From positions 1 through 64,000 of the forward strand of contig JAXDJH010000021.1 in the NCBI GenBank assembly GCA_034663635.1: a DNA stretch of 64,000 nt, in the 5' to 3' direction. Position 1 is the stretch's first letter. Each line of letters opens with the position of its first letter. Below are positions 41,152 to 51,406 of the stretch, piece after piece. A program made the translations under genes and the position numbers. Under the pieces are notes generated by a model, which saw only the letters and a program-made list of their open reading frames with translations, had not been told where the DNA came from and made no database searches. This DNA is from JAXDJH01 sp034663635. GTDB lineage: Bacteria; Actinomycetota; CADDZG01; WHSQ01.

Positions 41152-44100
41152 GTGCGTAAATGCCCAACTTGTGGTGAGGACAACGGTGACAAGGCCAAGT
41201 TCTGTCAGAACTGTGGTCAGGCGATGCCTGTTGAGAGCAGTGTGGGTGTCGAGACCCGAAAGATCGTCACAGTCGTCTTCTGCGACCTGACCGGCTCGAC
41301 GAAGCTCGGAGAGAGCCTCGACCCGGAAACGCTCAGGCGGGTCATCACTCGTTATTTCAACGAGATGAAGTCCGTTCTTGCCCGCCATGGGGGCACGGTC
41401 GAGAAGTTCATAGGTGACGCGGTGATGGCCGCCTTCGGGATCCCCGTGATCCATGAGGATGACGCCCTCCGGGCCGTCCGAGCTGCGGCCGAGATGCAAG
41501 AAGTGATGAGCCACATGAACCGGGATCTGGAACTCGAGTACGGAAAGACGCTGCAGGCTCGTATCGGAGTGAACACCGGCGAGGTCATCGCCGGCGACTC
41601 GAGCGAAGGTCACGGGTTCGTCTCGGGCGACACCGTCAACGTCGGGGCGCGTCTGGAGCAGGCGGCCCCCCCGGGCGAGGTTCTGATCGGCGAACCGACC
41701 TACCGGCTCGTACGGGACGCTGTCAAGGTCGAAGCGGTCGAGCCTCTCGAACTGAAGGGCAAGGCGGAGAAGATGCCGGCCTACCGCCTCGTCGAGGTCA
41801 TGGCGGGGGCTGTGATCGGTGTGGCGCGCCGACTCGACTCTCCTATCGTCGGGCGAGCCGCCGAGCTCAGTTTGTTGACTCAGACGTTCGAGAGAGCCGC
41901 CGCGGAGAAGACCTGCCTCCTAACCACGGTCTACGCGACCGCGGGCACCGGCAAGTCGAGGCTCACCAAGGAGTTCCTTCGCTCGCTTGAAGGCAAAGCG
42001 CGCGTGGTCGTGGGCCGGTGTCTCCCATATGGAGAAGGGATCACGTTCTGGCCCATCGCGGAGGTCGTCAAGGAACTCGCTCAGATCACCGAGGAGGACA
42101 GCCCCGACGAGGCCTTGAGCAAGCTCGCTTCGCTCTTGCCGCGTGGTGAAGAGGAAGCCGATCTGATCACGCAACGGATCGCAGCCGCGATCGGACTCTC
42201 GGATGCGACGCCGAGCGCGCAGGAAACTTTTTGGGCGGTCCGCAAGCTATTGGAATACGTATCTCGCACTTCACCCCTGGTCGTCGTGTTCGACGACATC
42301 CATTGGGCGGAACCCACGATGCTCGACCTGATCGAGTATCTCGCGAGCTTTGCGATGGGGATCCCGATCTTCATCCTCTGTCTCTCCCGTCGTGATCTGT
42401 TGGACACCCGGCCCTCGTGGGGTTCAGGGTCGACGACGATCGAGCTGCAACCTCTTTCGGAGGACGACGTCGACCGGCTGATGGAGAACCTCCTCGGACA
42501 AGCGCGACTTCCGGACGCGGCAAGGACTCAGATCAAGAGCGCCGCAGAAGGCAACCCCCTGTACGTCGAGGAGATCCTGAAGATGCTCATCGACGACGGA
42601 TTGCTCGCCAACGTCGAAGGCCATTGGGAGCCGATCCAGGATCTGTCGAACATCTCCATCCCCCCCACGATCCACGCGCTCCTCTCGGCCAGACTCGACC
42701 GGCTCGGACCCGACGAACAAGCGGTGATCCAGCGCGGCTCCGTGATCGGCAAAGAGTTCTGGTGGGGAGCCGTGTCCGAGCTCTCAACTGAGGAACTCAG
42801 AACCAGGCTCGGTCACTATCTCCAGGCTCTTGTGCGCAAGGAGCTGATCCTGCCGGATCAATCGATCTTCGCTGGCGAGGACGCGTTTAAGTTCGGTCAC
42901 ATCCTCATCAGGGACGCCGCGTATCAGGGCCTTCCGAAGGAGCTGCGCGCCGAGATGCACGAGTTGTTCTCGGGATGGCTCGAACGTAAAGCGGGCGACA
43001 GAGTTCGCGAGTACGAGGAGATCCTCGGCTATCACCTCGAGCAAGCGTTCAGACTGCGGGAAGAACTTGGCGCCCTTGACGATCACGTAGCCGAATTAGG
43101 CAAACGGGCCTCGGAATTGCTCGGCTCAGCCGGGCGCAGGGCCTTCGCGAGAACGGACATGCCCGCTGCAGCGAACCTGCTCGGGCGCGCGGTAAGCCTC
43201 CTCCCGGTCGCGGATCCGACTCGCCTACAACTCGCTCTCGAACTCTTCGACACTCAGATGGAGATCGGCGACTTCAAGGCGGCGGAGACGGTCGTAGGTC
43301 AGACGCTTAGAGCGGCCGAAGTACTCGGTGACGAACGACTCCAGGCGCGGGCCGCCGTCCAACGCGCCTATCTGTTGCATCACACGGAGTCCTCGGAGAT
43401 CGATGAGCTCGCCGAGATGGAACGATTGAAGGAGATCTTCGAGAGGATCGGCGACGACTACGGACTTGCGAAGGTGTATCAGCTGGTCGCGGAGGTGTAT
43501 TGGGATCAGCTCAACACGGGAGCCGCGCTCGACGCGCTCGAGATGGCGTTGCAGCATGCCCGGTCGGGGTCCAACAAGCACGACGAGTTCAAGATCCTCG
43601 CCTGGATCGCTACCGGCGCGTTCTGGGGGCCCGTGCATGTCGACGAGGGCCTAAGCCTTTGCGAGGAGATCGACAAGAGCTCAAACGCGAATCCCCTCGT
43701 CGAGGCGCGCTGTCTGTGGAGCAGGGCCGGCCTGCAGGCGATGAAAGGGAACTTCGACGAGGCAAGGACGCTGTTCGCAAAGGCGCGCAACATCCAGACC
43801 GAGTTTGGGCAAACGCTTGCACTTGCGTTCGGAACACAGATCTCCGGCTTGATAGAGCTCCTGGCAGACGAGCCCGCCGCGGCCGAACAACAATTCAGAC
43901 AGGGATACGAGAAGCTCGAAGAGATGGGTGAGCGCCCCTATCTGGCGACTCAAGCCGCTCTCCTTGCCCGCAGCCTCTACACCCAGGATCGCTACGAGGA
44001 GGCCGAGAGGTACACCGAGTTGAGCGAGACGGCATCCGACGGCGACGAGGCATCCAAAGCCGAATGGGGCCCAACTCGAGCTCGCATCATGGCGCGCCGG

Positions 44101-44337
44101 GGGGAGATCGAGCCCGCCGAGCATCTCGCCCGCGAGGCGGTGGCGATCGCGAAGATGGGAGACGACGTCATCTCGACGGCCAACAGCTTGATGGGCCTCG
44201 CCGAGATTCTGCTTCTGTCAGGGCGGCCGGAGCAAGCTCACGAACCGATCGAGGAAGCGTTCAAGCTCTACGAAGGCAAGGGCGTTGTTCCATGGATGGA
44301 GAAGACGCGAGCGCTCTTGGAGAGATTCTCGGCCTAA
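41152..44337 (+). CDS. Zinc-ribbon/class III cyclase/AAA ATPase/TPR signalling protein
   Basis: This 1061-residue multidomain protein starts GTG. A zinc ribbon (residues 4-21, CPTCG and CQNCG) precedes a class III cyclase domain (about 35-215). Metal ligands are visible in FCDLTGST (Asp45) and IGDAVMAAFG (Asp89), and substrate and transition-state residues at Lys85, Asp160, Asn163 and Arg167 (NVGARLEQ). A STAND/AAA ATPase-like region follows: Walker A AGTGKS (about 264-269), Walker B-like VVVFDDIHWAE at about 380. The C-terminal half is TPR-like (AAVQRAYLLHH, LDALEMALQHARSG, LGEIEPAEHLAREAV). This is the classic architecture of actinobacterial adenylate cyclase/ATPase/TPR proteins, probably a regulated cAMP producer. 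Confidence 0.92.
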   Translation: MRKCPTCGEDNGDKAKFCQNCGQAMPVESSVGVETRKIVTVVFCDLTGSTKLGESLDPETLRRVITRYFNEMKSVLARHGGTVEKFIGDAVMAAFGIPVIHEDDALRAVRAAAEMQEVMSHMNRDLELEYGKTLQARIGVNTGEVIAGDSSEGHGFVSGDTVNVGARLEQAAPPGEVLIGEPTYRLVRDAVKVEAVEPLELKGKAEKMPAYRLVEVMAGAVIGVARRLDSPIVGRAAELSLLTQTFERAAAEKTCLLTTVYATAGTGKSRLTKEFLRSLEGKARVVVGRCLPYGEGITFWPIAEVVKELAQITEEDSPDEALSKLASLLPRGEEEADLITQRIAAAIGLSDATPSAQETFWAVRKLLEYVSRTSPLVVVFDDIHWAEPTMLDLIEYLASFAMGIPIFILCLSRRDLLDTRPSWGSGSTTIELQPLSEDDVDRLMENLLGQARLPDAARTQIKSAAEGNPLYVEEILKMLIDDGLLANVEGHWEPIQDLSNISIPPTIHALLSARLDRLGPDEQAVIQRGSVIGKEFWWGAVSELSTEELRTRLGHYLQALVRKELILPDQSIFAGEDAFKFGHILIRDAAYQGLPKELRAEMHELFSGWLERKAGDRVREYEEILGYHLEQAFRLREELGALDDHVAELGKRASELLGSAGRRAFARTDMPAAANLLGRAVSLLPVADPTRLQLALELFDTQMEIGDFKAAETVVGQTLRAAEVLGDERLQARAAVQRAYLLHHTESSEIDELAEMERLKEIFERIGDDYGLAKVYQLVAEVYWDQLNTGAALDALEMALQHARSGSNKHDEFKILAWIATGAFWGPVHVDEGLSLCEEIDKSSNANPLVEARCLWSRAGLQAMKGNFDEARTLFAKARNIQTEFGQTLALAFGTQISGLIELLADEPAAAEQQFRQGYEKLEEMGERPYLATQAALLARSLYTQDRYEEAERYTELSETASDGDEASKAEWGPTRARIMARRGEIEPAEHLAREAVAIAKMGDDVISTANSLMGLAEILLLSGRPEQAHEPIEEAFKLYEGKGVVPWMEKTRALLERFSA

Positions 44338-44346
44338 GCCAAGACG

Positions 44347-46404
44347 TCAATGAGCGCGTTTGTGAGCGCGTTTCTTCGTGTCGCAGGACTGCGTGATGGT
44401 GTCTTGGTCTCCGACGATGCAGACGTCGCGGCCGGCCCCTGCGCGGAGTTGGTCTGCGCCCTTTCCGCCGTCCAGCTCATCGGCGCCGTCCTGTCCGTAC
44501 AGCTTGTCGTCACCGTCTTGCCCCTTGACGTCGTCGTCGCCTTGGCCTCCCCACATGCGGTCCTTCCCCGCCCCGCCGAACAGACGATCGAATGCTCCTC
44601 CGCCGAAACCGAAGTCGTCACCGCCCTCTCCGTACAACTTGTCCTTACCCTCGCCGCGCGCGTTCAGGAAGGGCGCGATCGAAACAGGCCCCGTAGGCTC
44701 TTCGAAATCCCCGTACATCGAATCATCGCCATCGCCGGCAAAGAACGAGTCGGCGCCGGGACCGCCGGTCATTAGGTCATCGCCGGGACCGCCGTTGATA
44801 ACGTCATCGCCCTCGCCGCAATCAACGCTGTCGTTGCCCTCATCTGCGTACACGATGTCGTCGCCACCGCCACAGACGATGTGGTCGTCGCCGGGCCCAC
44901 CGACGAGAACGTCATTGCCCTCTGTCCCCTGGATCTCATCGTCACCGCCCGTACCGCAGATGGCGGCGCCGGTGCATTGGGCCGATCTCTCGTAGAGCTC
45001 GATCGCTCCGACATCACAACCGGCGACCGTGTCGCCGTTCCCGTCGACCGGACGAGGTTGGCCGAGTTGATCTTCGGACGTGCAGACACTGGGCTTGCCG
45101 TTGTCGATCGCAGGGCTCGTTGCCGATGGTGCGTAATACGTTGTCGGGCCGAATAGATCTGCCTGGGCGACACCCAGTTGAGGATCCGTGCTCACGCGGT
45201 CCCCGTCGGCGTCCGGATTGCCCGGGTCGCTATCGATCCCGCAATCGTTCGCACTGTCCTCGATGTTTCCTCCGAGGGATATGAGCGGGGCGTTGATGCA
45301 GTTATCGGGCGACGTTCCGTCGCCATTCTTCGCGATGATCGAGTTAGAGATCGTGGTCTGCCCGGCGATGGCCGATGTGCCGTTCGCTATTCCGCCCCCA
45401 CCTTTATTAGCGGTGTTGAAAACGATCGTGTCGTTCTGCAAGACGACAGCCCCGATGTTCACGAGACCGCCGCCCTCAGCAGCAGCCGTACAGGTCTTCA
45501 CTCGCGGCGAGCAGTTGACATCCGAGACGGAGTTGACGGCGATCGTTGAGTCCCTGATCAGAGACGGGGAGGTGGACTCGGTTGCATTGTTCCAGATGCC
45601 GCCCCCGGCGTTGGCGCTGTTTCCGATCAAAGACGAGCGAACGATCTCGTATCGGAACGGGGATGCCAGCGCGACAACCAGACCGCCTCCTACCGATTCG
45701 GCGATGTTCGAGCGGAGCTCAGAATCAGATAGAGAGAAGACGGTGTTGGACGTGGGCGTAGTCCCGGGAGCCGACACGCTGATCCCTCCGGCCTGCCCGG
45801 ACGAATTGTTCGACTCGATCGACGTGCCATCGACGGCCAACACGCCCGAGCTACTGATCCCTCCGCCGCTTTGAGAGAAATTCCCCTTGATCACCGAGTC
45901 CGCGATGGTCAGGTCGGCCGCATTCAGCACGCCGCCGCCGGCGGCTGTGACGTTGCCACCCGTAATCGTGAGGCCTTTGAGCACCGCGGAGGTCCCCGTG
46001 CCCAAGACGTCGATAGCGCGATCGAGTCCCGCGGCGTCGATCGTGTCTTGGGTCGGCCCCCGGCCGACGATGGAAACGTCCTGCTTGAGGTCCAGATCTC
46101 CTATGGCGGCACCGTCCTCGCCGGAGCCGGCCACTGTGAACTCGTAGGTGGCGGGAGCCGGCGCCTCCAGCGAGATCGTGTCGTTGTCCAGAGTGGCATT
46201 CGCCTCCATCACCGCCGCCCTGAGCGTGCAAGCGCCGCTTGCCCCCGCGCACAGTCCGTCACCGGGCGACGCGTCCACCTCGTCGGCGGTAGAAGTCACC
46301 GCGAAGGTCGCGGCGGCGTGGGCCGGCGCTACGGCAGCCAGGAAAGAGGCGAAGACGACGGTCGCCAGTAAGCAGAGCGCGCGTCGAGGAAAACCAAGGG
46401 CCAT
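44347..46404 (-). CDS. Secreted beta-helix protein with C-terminal RTX-type calcium-binding repeats, copy 1
   Basis: This 685-residue exported protein starts MALGFPRRALCLLATVV with GAGG upstream and has an Ala-rich signal peptide. Near residue 60 comes a CSLREA-type motif (GACTLRAAVMEAN). Residues about 80-450 look like a right-handed parallel beta-helix of repeated Gly-Asn-Ile-rich turns. The C-terminal 200 residues hold about fifteen glycine/aspartate-rich nonapeptide-like repeats (GGPGDDHIVCGGGDD, GNDSVDCGEGDD) typical of RTX calcium binding. It ends in the basic tail KRAHKRAH. Function unknown; adhesion or surface-associated roles are usual for such domains. It converges with the cyclase-ATPase gene, stop to stop 9 bp. 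Confidence 0.88.
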   Translation of the reverse strand: MALGFPRRALCLLATVVFASFLAAVAPAHAAATFAVTSTADEVDASPGDGLCAGASGACTLRAAVMEANATLDNDTISLEAPAPATYEFTVAGSGEDGAAIGDLDLKQDVSIVGRGPTQDTIDAAGLDRAIDVLGTGTSAVLKGLTITGGNVTAAGGGVLNAADLTIADSVIKGNFSQSGGGISSSGVLAVDGTSIESNNSSGQAGGISVSAPGTTPTSNTVFSLSDSELRSNIAESVGGGLVVALASPFRYEIVRSSLIGNSANAGGGIWNNATESTSPSLIRDSTIAVNSVSDVNCSPRVKTCTAAAEGGGLVNIGAVVLQNDTIVFNTANKGGGGIANGTSAIAGQTTISNSIIAKNGDGTSPDNCINAPLISLGGNIEDSANDCGIDSDPGNPDADGDRVSTDPQLGVAQADLFGPTTYYAPSATSPAIDNGKPSVCTSEDQLGQPRPVDGNGDTVAGCDVGAIELYERSAQCTGAAICGTGGDDEIQGTEGNDVLVGGPGDDHIVCGGGDDIVYADEGNDSVDCGEGDDVINGGPGDDLMTGGPGADSFFAGDGDDSMYGDFEEPTGPVSIAPFLNARGEGKDKLYGEGGDDFGFGGGAFDRLFGGAGKDRMWGGQGDDDVKGQDGDDKLYGQDGADELDGGKGADQLRAGAGRDVCIVGDQDTITQSCDTKKRAHKRAH

Positions 46405-46437
46405 GGGTTCATCCTCGACACCTATTAGGCCCGGATT

Positions 46438-46464
46438 GAACAAAACCGCCCGGAACGGGCGGTT
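46438..46464 (-). terminator. Rho-independent terminator after RTX copy 2
   Basis: On the minus strand a perfect 9-bp stem, AACCGCCCG/CGGGCGGTT, with a 3-nt loop is followed directly by TTTTGTT. It lies downstream of the copy 2 stop at 46547 and just upstream of copy 1, so the two paralogues are probably separate transcripts. Confidence 0.82.
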
Positions 46465-46546
46465 CGGACCCCTTCGGCCCCGTCTAGCGGGACCCCCGGA
46501 TGGCCCGATGAGGCTACGGACGGGCTCCCCCGGTCTCCGCGCCGGG

Positions 46547-48655
46547 TCAGTGCGCTCGCTTGTGGGCTCGCTTCTCCTTCTCGCAGCCGTCGGTGACGGT
46601 GTCCAGATCCCCGACCAGGCAGAGGTCGCGACCATCGCCCGCCCTCAGCTGGTCGGGCCCCTTCCCACCGTCCAGTTCATCTCCGCCATCCTGGCCGTAA
46701 AGCTTGTCGGGGCCGTCCTCACCCTCAACGGTGTCGTCGCCACTCCCGCCCCACAAACGATCCTTTCCTCCACCGCCGAATAGACGGTCGAACGCGCCTC
46801 CTCCGAAACCGAAGTCGTCGCCACCTTCGCCGCGCAGCTTGTCCTTCCCCTGGCTCCCGGCGAATCTCGCGACGTTGATCGGACCGGGCTCCTCTTGAGT
46901 GTCGCCGAACATCTCGTCGTCACCGTCTCCCGCATTGAAAGTGTCATCGCCGGGACCGCCGACCAGAAGGTCGTCGCCCGGCCCACCGTCGATCTCATCG
47001 TCGCCACTCCCGCATTCGACAGTGTCGTTACCTTCGCCGGCGAATACCTTGTCGTTTCCTCCGCCGCAAACGATGTGGTCATCGCCGGGACCTCCCACGA
47101 GGATGTCGTCCCCGTCGGTTCCCTGGACCTCGTCGTCGCCACCAGTTCCGCATACCGCCCCGAACCGGTCGCACGCCGCCGGTTTGTCGTAGAGCTCGAT
47201 CGCGCCTATGTCGCAGACGGCCACGGCATCGCCGTTGCCGTCCGCAGGTCTGGGTTGCCCGAGCTGATCGTCGGGGGTGCATACGAGGTCGCTGCCGGCA
47301 TCGATGGCCGGACTTCCCGGAAGAGGCGGGTAGAAACTGGTTACGCCAAAGGCATCCGATTGGACCGGCCCGAGCTGTGGATCGACGCCCGTTCGATCGC
47401 CGTCGGCATCGGGATTGGCGACATCGCTGTCGAAGCCGCAATCGTTCAACATGCTGTCGATGTTGCCGCCCAACGACGTGAGCGGACCGTTGATGCAGTT
47501 ATCGGCGACCGTCTCGTTCGTGTTCATCGCGACGATCGTGTTCGCTACAGTCGTGTGCCCGACGATGGCCGATGTGCCCCCCGCTATCCCCCCTCCACCT
47601 TTGTTCGCGGAGTTCAGGATGACGGTGTCATTGTTCAATGCGAGTGTCCCGATATTCACGAGGCCGCCGCCTTCAGCAGCCGCCGAGCAGGTCGGCCCGG
47701 TCCCGCGGTTCGCGACCGACCTAGGTGAGTAGATCGGACCACTCCCGTAGTCGCAGTTCGTATCAGACGAAGAGTTCTGTGCGACGGTCGTGTCACGTAT
47801 CACCGATGGCGTACTGGACTCGGTAGCGTTGTTCCAGAGACCGCCGCCCGCGTTGGCGCTGTTCCCTATCAGACTGGAGCGAAGCACCTCGTAACGGAGC
47901 GGAGGCGAAAGCGCGACGACCAGACCTCCACCAACGGAGGCTGCGATGTTGTTACGAAGCTCAGAATCCGCGAACGTGAAGACCGTGTTGGAAGGTGGAG
48001 TCGAGCTGGGGGCCGAGATGCTGATGCCGCCCGCTTGACCCGAGGAACCATTCGATTCAAGCAGCGTGTCCGCGATGCTCAGCGACGTGCCGCTGCTGCT
48101 GATCCCACCCCCGCTCGAGGAGAAATTGTCCTTAACGACAGAGTCCTCGATCCGAAGGTCAGCCGCGTTGAGGACGCCACCACCCTCGGAGTTCGCAAGT
48201 TTGCCTCCAGTGATGGTGAGGCCGGTCACGGTCGCCGTGGTCCCGGCCCCGAGAACGTGAAGGACACGATCGAGGGCCGCGGCGTCGATGGTGTCTTGAT
48301 CGGGGCCCCGACCGACGATGTCGACATCTTGCTTTAGATCGAGGTCACCGATGGCGCCCGAGTCCTCGCCCTGGCCGGCGATCGTCAGTCGATAGACGGC
48401 GGGAGCTGGGGCCTCCAATGAGATGACGTTGGCGTCAGGCAAAGCGTTCGCTTCCATTACCGCCGCCCTCAACGTGCAGCCGCTCGACGAGGCGGCACAG
48501 ACATCGTCTCCGGGATTCACATCCGCGGCGTCCACAGTTGTCGTGACCACGAAGGTCGCGCCGTGAGATGCGGAGGCCGGACCGGCCATAGCAAGCATGC
48601 CTGCGAGCAATGTGGTTGCCAGCCAGGGAGTCGAACGCCTGGAGTGTGCCTTCAT
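46547..48655 (-). CDS. Secreted beta-helix protein with C-terminal RTX-type calcium-binding repeats, copy 2
   Basis: This 702-residue paralogue of the neighbour has a signal peptide (MKAHSRRSTPWLATTLLAGM, cleavage near SASH), the CSLREA-like GCTLRAAVMEAN, a parallel beta-helix-type region and RTX-like repeats (GGPGDDHIVCGGGND, GNDTVECGSGDD). It has the same basic tail KRAHKRAH. The ATG at 48655 is favoured by GGAAGG immediately upstream; ATG at 48667 adds four residues. The extra residues relative to copy 1 fall mainly in the beta-helix, including an insert with GSGPIYSPRS. A terminator separates the two copies; the divergent 143-bp region toward the cNMP-HD-GYP gene holds their promoters. 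Confidence 0.88.
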   Translation of the reverse strand: MKAHSRRSTPWLATTLLAGMLAMAGPASASHGATFVVTTTVDAADVNPGDDVCAASSSGCTLRAAVMEANALPDANVISLEAPAPAVYRLTIAGQGEDSGAIGDLDLKQDVDIVGRGPDQDTIDAAALDRVLHVLGAGTTATVTGLTITGGKLANSEGGGVLNAADLRIEDSVVKDNFSSSGGGISSSGTSLSIADTLLESNGSSGQAGGISISAPSSTPPSNTVFTFADSELRNNIAASVGGGLVVALSPPLRYEVLRSSLIGNSANAGGGLWNNATESSTPSVIRDTTVAQNSSSDTNCDYGSGPIYSPRSVANRGTGPTCSAAAEGGGLVNIGTLALNNDTVILNSANKGGGGIAGGTSAIVGHTTVANTIVAMNTNETVADNCINGPLTSLGGNIDSMLNDCGFDSDVANPDADGDRTGVDPQLGPVQSDAFGVTSFYPPLPGSPAIDAGSDLVCTPDDQLGQPRPADGNGDAVAVCDIGAIELYDKPAACDRFGAVCGTGGDDEVQGTDGDDILVGGPGDDHIVCGGGNDKVFAGEGNDTVECGSGDDEIDGGPGDDLLVGGPGDDTFNAGDGDDEMFGDTQEEPGPINVARFAGSQGKDKLRGEGGDDFGFGGGAFDRLFGGGGKDRLWGGSGDDTVEGEDGPDKLYGQDGGDELDGGKGPDQLRAGDGRDLCLVGDLDTVTDGCEKEKRAHKRAH

Positions 48656-48797
48656 GGAGCCTTCCATCCGCCGGGCCTGCTCGAACGAGCTGTGAGATGG
48701 TAGCCCGATATGACCGCTTCGTGTGATCCTGCACCAATGGCGACACCTTGGGCGAACATGCTTGACGGGCCAGCCGCCCGCATAGACCCTTCCTTCT

Positions 48798-49942
<1,145 letters not shown>

Positions 49943-49946
<4 letters not shown>

Positions 49947-50731
49947 GCGATAGCGAGTACCACTCGCCCGACGAGATAGTTGAAGAAGACGCCTTAAACA
50001 GTGTTCCGTTCCTGAGCGCGGCGACAGTCAAAGGTCTGAACCGCCTGTCGGAACGAACCACCGTTAAGACCTACCAACCGGGAGAGATCATCTTCTCGGA
50101 GGGGGAGCCTGCCACCACGCTTTTCGTGATCAAGCGAGGGCAAGTGGAGGTCTTCACCAAGCTCCTGGACGGAACCGAGGAAGTGGCCCGCGCTCTCGGA
50201 CGGAAGCAGATGCTCGGCGAGCTCGGGGTGTTGGGTGGGCATCCCCGCAGCGCAGGAGCCAGAGCGGTCGAAGAGACGGAGGTCTGGGCGATCGAGCGCG
50301 AGGCGTTCCTCGAGCTCTACGAGTCCGAGCCGGCGGTGACCATCGAGGTCGCCAGTGGGCTTGCCAAATACCTCCTGGACGCCGACATGGTGGCCGAGGA
50401 CCTGCTCTTCCTGGACCTCGAGGGCAGGGTCGCCAAGCGCCTCCTCGCCTACGCCGGCCAAGCGGAAAGCCACATCCACCACGTCACGGCCTCGGGCGAC
50501 ATGACCGAGGAGCAGGTCGAGGCGGCCCTCAGCGAGCTCGCCCGGACCCGGCAGTCCTGGGATGCGTCCTACGTGGGCCTTTCCCGGCTCGCCGAGCTTT
50601 CGGGAGGCAGCAGGATCGCGGTGGGCCGCATCATCGAGGACTTCGAAAGGGATGGCCTGATCATCACCGCCGAGGGGGAGCTGATCCTCCTGAAGCCCGA
50701 AGAATTGGCCGCTCTGGCCAAGCTTGGGTAG
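49943..50731 (+). CDS. Crp/Fnr-family transcriptional regulator
   Basis: This 262-residue regulator starts GTG, overlapping the preceding stop. A cNMP-binding domain lies at about 25-140 (MLGELGVLGGHPRSAGARAVEETEV as phosphate cassette), then the dimerisation helix. A C-terminal winged helix-turn-helix follows (LSRLAELSGGSRIAVGRIIEDFERDGLI). Cassette sequence differs from classical Crp, so the ligand may be cAMP, c-di-GMP or another molecule. It is cotranscribed with the cNMP-HD-GYP gene and may regulate the nearby secreted proteins; two TGTGA half-sites lie upstream of them (48691, 48722), without full palindromes. Confidence 0.9.
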
Positions 50732-50824
50732 CTACGCAATCTAGGAATCTAGACATGGGGGTCGAATCTCCCTACAGTCTGGTAATAACTGGACCCCCCA
50801 GCGGGCCTTAGAGCAGGGAGCGAG

Positions 50825-51397
50825 ATGAACGTATCGGGCAGTGCGATAGCCCTCCGAGCCGAACAGACGCTGCGCACCAGGCAGCTGATCCTGGCGCTGG
50901 CCGCCCTCGTCCTCGCTTACGCGATCCCGGTCGCGGCCCCCTACGTCATACCGAAGATGTTCCCCACCGCCGGGGGCACCGACAACAAGTGCTACAAGTT
51001 CAGCAGCGCAGAGCGGAGCTTCGCCTCGCTGATGAACGGCGAGAGGAGCAAGCGGTCTAAAGGAACCATGAAGCTCGATCCCGAGCTCTCCAAGGCGGCG
51101 ATCGTTCACACGAACGAGATGGTTAAGAGCAACACGCTCGTTCACACCACGTCGACCTCGCTCAAGAGGCGCGTGACGAACTGGAGAACCGTCGGTGAGA
51201 ACGTCGGTGTCGGTTCGACGGTCGACTCGCTCCACACTGCCTTCATGAACTCCCCCGCCCACAAAGAGAACATCCTCTTTAGTTCGTTCAATAACGTGGG
51301 CGTGGGTGTCATCCAAAAGGATGACCGGATGTGGGTCACGGTTATCTTCGAGGCGAGCTCCAACCCGGGCACGCCGTTGAAGATGCCGAGTTGCTGA
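50825..51397 (+). CDS. Membrane-anchored CAP-superfamily (SCP-like) protein
   Basis: This 190-residue protein has an N-terminal membrane helix (LILALAALVLAYAIPVAAPY) and a CAP domain: FASLMNGERSKRSK, SKAAIVHTNEMVKSNTLVHTT, GENVGVGSTVDSLHTAFMNSPAHKENIL and VGVGVIQKDDRMWVTVIF. The conserved His and Glu of CAP active-like sites are present. Bacterial CAP proteins have mostly unknown function, sometimes linked to cell-wall or sporulation processes. GCAGGGAGCGAG precedes the ATG. It converges with the degenerate GGDEF gene (9-bp gap). Confidence 0.88.
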   Translation: MNVSGSAIALRAEQTLRTRQLILALAALVLAYAIPVAAPYVIPKMFPTAGGTDNKCYKFSSAERSFASLMNGERSKRSKGTMKLDPELSKAAIVHTNEMVKSNTLVHTTSTSLKRRVTNWRTVGENVGVGSTVDSLHTAFMNSPAHKENILFSSFNNVGVGVIQKDDRMWVTVIFEASSNPGTPLKMPSC

Positions 51398-51406
51398 TCC
51401 GCTCTT

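Noticed and set aside
46405..46635. Upstream extension of RTX copy 1
   Set aside because: It crosses the terminator of copy 2 and the copy 2 stop; the signal peptide begins at the internal ATG 46404.
48679..48690. GCTCGAACGAGC palindrome as a Crp/Fnr-type operator
   Set aside because: It does not match the TGTGA-N6-TCACA pattern and the two nearby TGTGA half-sites lack partners. No operator was claimed.
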